Source: a virus. From it: 44,792 nucleotides of DNA. The translations under genes were made by a program, and so were the position numbers. A model generated the notes under the pieces. The model was not told the DNA's origin, searched no databases, and saw only the letters and a program-made list of their open reading frames with translations. Positions within the stretch are counted from its first letter, which is position 1; each line of letters opens with the position of its first letter. Of this stretch, positions 39,962 through 44,792 are shown piece after piece. The DNA lies in IMG/VR virus record IMGVR_UViG_3300020182_000062, positions 1-44,792 of that record; one strand, 5' to 3'.

Positions 39962-41611
39962 ATGTCTCGATTACCATTAAAACATAAATCTGCTAATGAT
40001 GTTCAGGAGATAACGACTTCTGAACATAACTACATTGCATATCTTGCAGGGTTAGAGTTACAAACTTCATCCGGAACATATAGTCAAACATCTTTAGGTG
40101 CTCTTGGAACTACTGGGGATACTGATGAACTGATTGGTTCTTTAAACAATTCAGAATATGATGGTGATGTTGGTGACCATGGAACACTTAGTGTGACAAA
40201 TACTACAACTAACATATATCAACAAAGTGGTTCTGTTCCCTCTTTACCAACAAATTTTCGCAATCCTTTGTATCAATCTAAAACAGGTATTCAACAAGAG
40301 ATACGCGAGTTTAATGATGCAGACCAATTAGCGCTCGGAGAAACTCTTGCAGGTATAATATACTCAAATAATTATCCTGGAACTTTTTACTTAGGTTCTT
40401 CTGCCCCTAGTCCTGCTTCAAATTATGCTGTTGCTATTGCAAATGTCATGACCGACACTACTACAGACGCAGACGATACTGATACCGTTTTTAACCTTTA
40501 TCAAAGAAAGACTATGACGTCAAGTCCATCTACTCCTTCTGCTATTTCTACTATGTGTGTTCAAAGAGCAAGTGGTCAGACAGGAGATTTCCAAGGGTTA
40601 CAATTAATGTCTTTAGCAAAGATGAAAGCAACTGCAAAACATTGCCTTGATAGATATCTTGCATTAAACACAAGCACTAATCTTGGTATCGGTTCATATC
40701 TAATTAGAACTTCTACTCCCTCAGAGACAGGAACATGGGTTCAAAGAGGCGAAGCAATTGATAAAAGAAACTCAATAACGCAGGTCAATTATACTGGAAC
40801 GTTTTCAGGAACACCAAGAACTTCTACGACAAGGGTTGCTAATTTTATAACTCAATACACAAATACGAGAAATTCAGTTACAAGCACCCAAGACTTCTCT
40901 AGTTCAAGAACTTCAACTACAAGAACTGAAGACTTTTCTTCACAAAGAACCTCTTCTTATACAGGAACCTTCACAGGTACATTCACAGGTACTTTTACGA
41001 GTACGTTCACAAGTACATTCACAGGAACATATACTAATCCTGGAACAACTACGACATATAATAATATCACTGAATCCTATATTGCTTGGCAATTCACTAG
41101 TGGAATATATAATGGCACAGGAACTGACCGTACAGATGTTTTTATTGACGGAACAATTGTTGCAACTTCGTCAGGTAGTCCTACAACTATCGTAAGTGGA
41201 GGTGTTACATATGCACGAACAGGGTTTCATTCTAGACCTTATGGAATTGGTAATATGGTCTTATATAAGTTTTCCGCTACAACTGCAACAACTACTAGTA
41301 CAGGAACACCAAGTACGAGAATATCAACAAGAACCTCTACTAACGATTTTACAAATACGTTTACAAGCACATTTACTCGAGACTTTATTGGTACACCTAG
41401 AACAGTCAATTACACAACAACCTTTACTGGTTCGCCAAGAACATCAACATCTACTACACAATATCAAGGTTTCTCTGAATCAATTACAAGTACTACAAAC
41501 TTTACTACTAATTTCACACCCACATTCACAAACACCTTTGCAGGTGATACTATCCAAGATAATTCATACGCTGACATTGTCACATATAAACTATATGTAA
41601 GGACTGCATAA
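39962..41611 (+). CDS. Tail fibre/adhesin with Thr-rich TGTF repeats
   Basis: A 549-residue protein from the ATG at 39962 (AGGAG at 39951-39955; a TTG one codon upstream is not needed). Residues 1-270 form a globular domain (SEHNYIAYLAGLELQTSSGT; NCG-free, with REFNDADQLALGETLAGIIY). Residues 275-360 and 455-535 are low-complexity Thr/Ser/Arg/Phe stretches, with GTFTGTFTGTFTSTFTSTFT as the clearest block. Such alternate-residue repeats form beta-stranded fibre shafts. Between them is a compact domain (YIAWQFTSGIYNGTGTDRTD; GVTYARTGFHSRPYGIG), perhaps a receptor-binding insert. It is the longest fibre in the locus. Confidence 0.8.
   Translation: MSRLPLKHKSANDVQEITTSEHNYIAYLAGLELQTSSGTYSQTSLGALGTTGDTDELIGSLNNSEYDGDVGDHGTLSVTNTTTNIYQQSGSVPSLPTNFRNPLYQSKTGIQQEIREFNDADQLALGETLAGIIYSNNYPGTFYLGSSAPSPASNYAVAIANVMTDTTTDADDTDTVFNLYQRKTMTSSPSTPSAISTMCVQRASGQTGDFQGLQLMSLAKMKATAKHCLDRYLALNTSTNLGIGSYLIRTSTPSETGTWVQRGEAIDKRNSITQVNYTGTFSGTPRTSTTRVANFITQYTNTRNSVTSTQDFSSSRTSTTRTEDFSSQRTSSYTGTFTGTFTGTFTSTFTSTFTGTYTNPGTTTTYNNITESYIAWQFTSGIYNGTGTDRTDVFIDGTIVATSSGSPTTIVSGGVTYARTGFHSRPYGIGNMVLYKFSATTATTTSTGTPSTRISTRTSTNDFTNTFTSTFTRDFIGTPRTVNYTTTFTGSPRTSTSTTQYQGFSESITSTTNFTTNFTPTFTNTFAGDTIQDNSYADIVTYKLYVRTA
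40961..41035 (+). repeat. Tandem 12-bp repeats encoding TGTF/TSTF units
   Basis: About six units of the form acaggtacattc, with acgagtacgttc and acaagtacattc variants, in frame with the fibre gene. The array can expand or contract in steps of four residues without breaking the frame. Confidence 0.85.
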
Positions 41612-41614
41612 ATA
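41607..41614 (+). promoter_or_regulatory. Near-consensus late promoter
   Basis: CATAAATA (7 of 8 bases) overlaps the stop of the fibre gene. The start at about 41620 gives a 28-base leader to the gene at 41648. Confidence 0.55.
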
Positions 41615-41647
41615 ACATATAGATATACTTGATTGTGGAGATTTATT

Positions 41648-42073
41648 ATGGAAAGAACTTGGAAAGATAATGCTTTCTGGGAAACACCCAAGAAAAAAAT
41701 TCTAAATTGTATTAGCGAAGAAGTTTCTCCGGATGGAAAAATCATAACTAAGGTTATGAAACTTCAAGAAAAAAATCCTCTCTTTCAAGAATGTTTAACC
41801 TTTCTCGGCGAAGATGTTATTGATGCTTCTACAGTAGAACGCAAGGGAAGAAAACAAAGAGAAGCAGAGGTAAAACTCGAAAGTGAAAAAGAGTTACAGA
41901 AGGCAAAGAAACTAGAGAAACTTTTCAAGTACAAACTAGAAACTTTTGAGATACCTGAAATAAAATTAACTAAAAATAGAAAACTTAAATCAAAACTTCG
42001 TAGGTCGAAATCAACTATCGAAGTTAATCTATATGCTATGATGATACTCCAAGAAAGTCTGAAAGATGAATAA
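41648..42073 (+). CDS. Conserved phage protein downstream of tail fibres, unknown
   Basis: A 141-residue protein; the ATG at 41648 is used, with GTGGAG upstream. The N-terminal ERTWKDNAFWETPKKKILNC domain precedes a long, highly charged helix (about 65-115, KGRKQREAEVKLESEKELQK). It ends with YAMMILQESLKDE. A compact N-terminal domain followed by a basic coiled coil suits a fibre-assembly helper or structural connector, but no family is recognised. It overlaps the next gene by 8 bp. Confidence 0.65.
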   Translation: MERTWKDNAFWETPKKKILNCISEEVSPDGKIITKVMKLQEKNPLFQECLTFLGEDVIDASTVERKGRKQREAEVKLESEKELQKAKKLEKLFKYKLETFEIPEIKLTKNRKLKSKLRRSKSTIEVNLYAMMILQESLKDE

Positions 42074-42812
42074 GGGGTTTATTATTGTTGCGTCAAGAAA
42101 GAACAACTTTTATATATATGCCATTAATCTTATAGAGTCAATCAAAGACTTCTATCCGGAGGCACATATCACTTTCGTTACGGAAGAAAGATTTCTTGAT
42201 GGTAGAGAAGATATTGCTGACAATATTATATTATGCGATGATCACTATCGTGCAAAGTTATGGGGTATGGCAAACTCTCCATATGATGTTACTATGTATA
42301 TTGATGCCGATATGGAATGTGAACACGAAGATATTATGACAGTATGGGATAACCTTGGCGAGAATGATATGGTGTTTCATGAACTTACTGAAGAACGCTC
42401 CAGATATTATTCAGTGAGACATTTTGAGGTTGACCATATAGAAAAAGGGGGTTGGTTCAGTTTATGCGGTGGAGTGTGCCTGTATAGAAGTTCCAATCCC
42501 CTAGTGAAAGAGTTTATGAATGAGTGGTATGAGTTATATGATAAACAGCAAAAAGGTAACTGGAAACCAGAGTGTTTCACAAGAATAGATGAATGGGATA
42601 AAAATTTAAAAGTCTTTGATCAAACAACACTATGGTACATGACAGAAAAAATGGAAAAGTATAAAGACCTCAAGATAGGTTTCTTTCATGATGACATTCG
42701 TTGGAACTACTTTACGCAATATCAGTATGAGAATCTAAAATCAATTGAGAACAAACCTGTCATACTCAGACATTATTCAGGTTGTCTTGAAAAGGATAAG
42801 GCATTGGTGTGA
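42066..42812 (+). CDS. GT-A-type glycosyltransferase in the fibre locus
   Basis: A 248-residue protein. The N-terminal GFIIVASRKNNFYIYAINLI strand and helix and MYIDADMECEHEDI (77-90, Asp80 and Asp82) give the nucleotide-sugar-binding fold with DxD. FSLCGGVCLYRSSNPLVKEF and FDQTTLWYM fit the acceptor and D-Q elements, as in the enzyme at 1233. It is embedded among tail-fibre genes, with an 8-bp overlap upstream and a 4-bp GTGA overlap downstream. The location suggests it may glycosylate virion or fibre proteins rather than host LPS; this is inference. Confidence 0.78.
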   Translation: MNKGFIIVASRKNNFYIYAINLIESIKDFYPEAHITFVTEERFLDGREDIADNIILCDDHYRAKLWGMANSPYDVTMYIDADMECEHEDIMTVWDNLGENDMVFHELTEERSRYYSVRHFEVDHIEKGGWFSLCGGVCLYRSSNPLVKEFMNEWYELYDKQQKGNWKPECFTRIDEWDKNLKVFDQTTLWYMTEKMEKYKDLKIGFFHDDIRWNYFTQYQYENLKSIENKPVILRHYSGCLEKDKALV

Positions 42813-43474
42813 GGGATATACCTATAAATAATCCATATGTCAAGGAGGCATTAAATAACTTCCTTTGGTATTACGAGAATAAAGACCTTGTAATGAAAAC
42901 AATAAAGAGAATAGGTAACACCAAATCACGGAAACATTTTACCTCAAAAAAATATTTAGACAATTTAGTTTTTATGGGTAGAGACCATAACGGATACCCT
43001 GAGGATATGTGTTCGTATGAACTTAAAGCAGATAAACTAGAATCAAATATAAAGGACAATACACATGCGGCAGAACTCATTAAAAGATACAGTGATTACA
43101 ATACGGAATTATGTTCTATTCTTTGCACTAAGAACAATGCTCTAACCACAATGTATCCACCTAATGGATTTATTGGGTGGCACAATAATGCAAACGCGAG
43201 TGCTTACAACCTTATATTCTCGTGGAGTGAAACAGGGGATGGACACTTTCAATATATAGATGGAGAGACTGGTGAAACGATTGTAATGAAAGACAGAAAG
43301 GGTTGGAATTGTAAGGCAGGATACTTCGGTTCATATAATGAGCATGAAAGTAAACTAGTGTATCATTCTGCGGAAACTGATTGTTGGAGAATGACTGTAT
43401 CGTATATGTTTAATCGTACTGAGATGAGTGCTAATATACAAGAAGAAACAATACAGGAGATAATGGATATCTAA
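42809..43474 (+). CDS. 2OG-Fe(II) oxygenase-like protein
   Basis: A 221-residue protein with a GTG start coupled to the GT stop (GTGTGA). YPPNGFIGWHNNANASAYNL at residues 116-135 and KLVYHSAETDCWRMTVSYM at 182-200 place a distal His186 and Arg194 on the last core strands, like double-stranded beta-helix dioxygenases. The first motif reads H125-N-N127 where canonical enzymes have HxD or HxE; either Asn replaces the acidic ligand or iron binding differs. Candidate reaction: hydroxylation of a protein or sugar in the fibre. The family call is moderate because of the ligand change. Confidence 0.6.
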   Translation: MRDIPINNPYVKEALNNFLWYYENKDLVMKTIKRIGNTKSRKHFTSKKYLDNLVFMGRDHNGYPEDMCSYELKADKLESNIKDNTHAAELIKRYSDYNTELCSILCTKNNALTTMYPPNGFIGWHNNANASAYNLIFSWSETGDGHFQYIDGETGETIVMKDRKGWNCKAGYFGSYNEHESKLVYHSAETDCWRMTVSYMFNRTEMSANIQEETIQEIMDI

Positions 43475-43581
43475 CCTCCCCCAGTATTCTTATTTCTTAA
43501 CATTATGTATTACTACTTATACGAATTAAGATTTATAGAATTAATAATTAGTATATCCATCCCTCCCCAAAGAGTACTTTA

Positions 43582-43610
43582 ATTATACTATACTTTTAAA
43601 GAAAAGTCAA
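43582..43610 (-). promoter_or_regulatory. Minus-strand sigma70 consensus promoter with no gene downstream
   Basis: On the minus strand TTGACT (43610-43605), 17-bp spacer, TATAAT (43587-43582). The transcript would start at about 43575 and run antisense into the oxygenase-like and GT genes. Confidence 0.75.
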
Positions 43611-43655
43611 GCATAAAATATATTTTTATTTCTCTGATATAGGGTTTCAAAAACA

Positions 43656-43663
43656 TATAAATA
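43656..43663 (+). promoter_or_regulatory. T4-type late promoter
   Basis: Exact TATAAATA, with a start at about 43669 and a 27-base leader to the gene at 43696. Confidence 0.8.
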
Positions 43664-43695
43664 GATGTAACGATTAAGTAAAATGGAATTAAAAA

Positions 43696-44064
43696 ATGGC
43701 ACTAGTATCACACGAAGATATTGTAATAAACCAAGGCACAGATGTCGCGATAGAAATACATCTCGTTCACGATAGTGGTAGTGTTTATGACTTAACAAAC
43801 AGAACAGTAACCTCAAAAATGAAAAGAAGATATGCTGACTCCGCTGGAGACCCCTCAACAGTATCTTTCAACTCAGTTATTGCGACACCCCCAACAGCAG
43901 GTATCGTAACATTATCCCTAACTAACGCAGTCACAGATGCCCTTGAAACAAGAGGTCGTTATGTGTATGATGTAGAACTTTCCTTTGTAGACGATAATAA
44001 CAATACTATTATCGAAAGAATACTACAAGGAGAAGTAGAAGTTTCACCCTCAGTAACAAGATAG
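43696..44064 (+). CDS. Ig-like/BppU-type virion protein
   Basis: A 122-residue protein, all-beta in prediction: DIVINQGTDVAIEIHLVHDS and GSVYDLTNRTVTSKMKRRYA, then GIVTLSLTNAVTDALETRGR and YVYDVELSFVDD. The pattern (N-terminal strand with N-Q-G-T, T-x-x-L-x-x-A-x-T-x-A-L, Y-x-Y-D-V) matches small Ig-like N-terminal modules that attach fibre components (BppU-like). It sits just before the next fibre gene in the same late transcript. No ribosome site is strong before 43696. Confidence 0.7.
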   Translation: MALVSHEDIVINQGTDVAIEIHLVHDSGSVYDLTNRTVTSKMKRRYADSAGDPSTVSFNSVIATPPTAGIVTLSLTNAVTDALETRGRYVYDVELSFVDDNNNTIIERILQGEVEVSPSVTR

Positions 44065-44071
44065 ATTAAAT

Positions 44072-44792
44072 ATGCCTTCAGTTATATACCGAGACCCAAA
44101 GATTAAAATAAATGCTGTCATCTATAAAGACACCACAGTCAGAGTAAAGAAACTCAAAGTAGGAACACCTGTAAAAAGAGTTACTTCAGGTGCATTTAAT
44201 ATTGATAACCTTTCAGGAGTAAGTACTTTAAATAAGACTGCAGGTTCTATACTTGCATACAATGCGTCCGATACAAATTGGTCTACCACAAACTTTGCTA
44301 CAGGTAATAACATTTCTATTACTTTTGATAGTGCTGCAAATACATTTACCTTTGGTACGAATGCCGCATTAACGAATGTAACTTCACTTGACGCAACGAC
44401 TACGAGTACAGTACGCGGTGTATTATCTGTAACAGATGCAGGAGGAGATGGTTCTCTTGCGTACAATAATAGTACAGGTGTAGTAACATATACTGGACCA
44501 AGTGCAAGTGAAGCACGCGCACACGTTTCTGCCGTTGATGGTGGAGGTGATGGGTCATTTACATACAACTCTGGAACAGGGGCATTTACTTATACTGGAC
44601 CAAGTGCCGCAGAAGTTCGCGCACATATAACCGCAAACAAAGGTTTAAACATAAGTAGTGGTGAGTTAAATATTGACTCTGCTAATGTCAAGGGAATGTT
44701 CTCAGGTGGAACAGGGGTTACTTATAATGACGGTGTAATATCTATAGGACAACCTGTTGCGACCACTTCGGATGTTACATTTAATGATGTTA
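44072..44792 (+). CDS. Tail fibre protein with 34-residue repeats (3' end missing)
   Basis: The ORF begins at 44072 and is open to the window end (240 codons). The N-terminal 30 residues are a compact domain (SVIYRDPKIKINAVIYKDTT). Two repeats follow, starting at 44435 and 44537: DAGGDGSLAYNNSTG then VVTYTGPSASEARAH, and DGGGDGSFTYNSGTG then AFTYTGPSAAEVRAH, a module common in marine phage fibres. The last visible residues (IGQPVATTSDVTFNDV) match the shaft end before C-terminal knobs or chaperone domains. The ribosome site is weak. Confidence 0.8.
   Translation, partial: MPSVIYRDPKIKINAVIYKDTTVRVKKLKVGTPVKRVTSGAFNIDNLSGVSTLNKTAGSILAYNASDTNWSTTNFATGNNISITFDSAANTFTFGTNAALTNVTSLDATTTSTVRGVLSVTDAGGDGSLAYNNSTGVVTYTGPSASEARAHVSAVDGGGDGSFTYNSGTGAFTYTGPSAAEVRAHITANKGLNISSGELNIDSANVKGMFSGGTGVTYNDGVISIGQPVATTSDVTFNDV
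44435..44638 (+). repeat. Two 102-bp tandem fibre repeats
   Basis: The units start at 44435 and 44537, 34 codons each. The segment encoding YTGPSAxExRAH is the most conserved. They probably form a beta-strand shaft segment. Confidence 0.75.

Larger units (their letters stand above)
43475..43695. other. Intergenic region with opposing promoters
   Basis: This 221-bp gap is the longest non-coding stretch in the window. It holds a strong minus-strand sigma70-type promoter (43582-43610), a plus-strand late promoter (43656-43663), and an AT-rich stretch without hairpin terminator. No tRNA fold or long ORF is present on either strand. Confidence 0.7.

Noticed and set aside
41196-41600. Alternative plus-frame ORF inside the Thr-rich fibre gene
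   Set aside because: Created by the short repeats; it is Leu/Gln/His-rich low complexity, with no ribosome site.
43513-43560. Minus-strand 15-codon ORF after the 43582-43610 promoter
   Set aside because: The GGGAGGG touches the ATG, which is too close for normal initiation, and the peptide is very short with no recognisable feature.
1-44792. tRNA genes, CRISPR arrays, insertion sequences, integrase or attachment sites
   Set aside because: I looked for cloverleaf-type GC-rich stretches, regularly spaced repeats, transposase motifs and integrase motifs and saw none; only coding repeats in fibre genes were found.

Overview
This AT-rich window is a stretch of a T4-like myovirus genome, most likely an uncultured marine phage related to the T4-like phages of marine cyanobacteria or SAR11. 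Evidence: collinear T4-type baseplate genes (gp48, gp53, gp5-like, gp25, gp6, gp8 and a DUF4815-type structural protein), gp4, gp26, a tape measure protein, ssDNA-binding protein gp32, late-transcription factor gp33, and many exact copies of the T4 late promoter TATAAATA. No photosynthesis gene, integrase, tRNA or CRISPR array was seen, so the host cannot be settled. Both ends cut through genes. Coding density is very high and no gene-free stretch exceeds 300 bp.

Layout. (1) 1-866: the end of a HAD-like protein and a small holin-like membrane protein. (2) 933-6001: one translationally coupled run behind a sigma70-type promoter: a zinc-ribbon miniprotein, a membrane peptide, a GT-A glycosyltransferase, a sulfotransferase, a methyltransferase, two GT25-type transferases, another GT-A enzyme, a coiled-coil peptide and a thermonuclease. 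A Rossmann-type MptE/GT42-like gene with its own promoter follows (6041-6670), then three small genes. (3) 7298-8986, minus strand: P-loop kinase, an unknown conserved protein and a coiled-coil protein behind a late promoter. (4) 9099-13188, plus strand: small early or middle genes, each group behind a near-consensus promoter with an exact 17-bp spacer, including a DnaJ-type zinc miniprotein, an HExxH metallopeptidase, gp33 and gp32. (5) 13292-17834, minus strand: tape measure, gp26 with a predicted -1 frameshift extension, a gp54/gp19-like tube protein, a gp2-like protein and gp4. (6) 17890-38581, plus strand: baseplate genes and the cell-puncturing device. (7) 38583-44792: tail-fibre genes, interrupted by a glycosyltransferase/oxygenase-like pair.

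Working together. Early promoters drive the glycan-modification cassette and the replication or takeover genes. gp33 and a phage sigma factor (not in this window) would then read the TATAAATA promoters that serve the virion genes. Three points stand out. The gp26 gene ends in a perfect T TTT TTT slippery site, and the -1 frame stays open for 64 codons up to the tape-measure gene, which is the layout of tail assembly chaperone frameshifts. The T4 gp5 spike is divided among separate proteins: an OB-fold/lysozyme-like protein, a 1065-residue protein with amidase and M15 peptidase domains, and a beta-helix spike. Several genes begin exactly at, or within a base or two of, the predicted transcription start, which suggests leaderless mRNAs.
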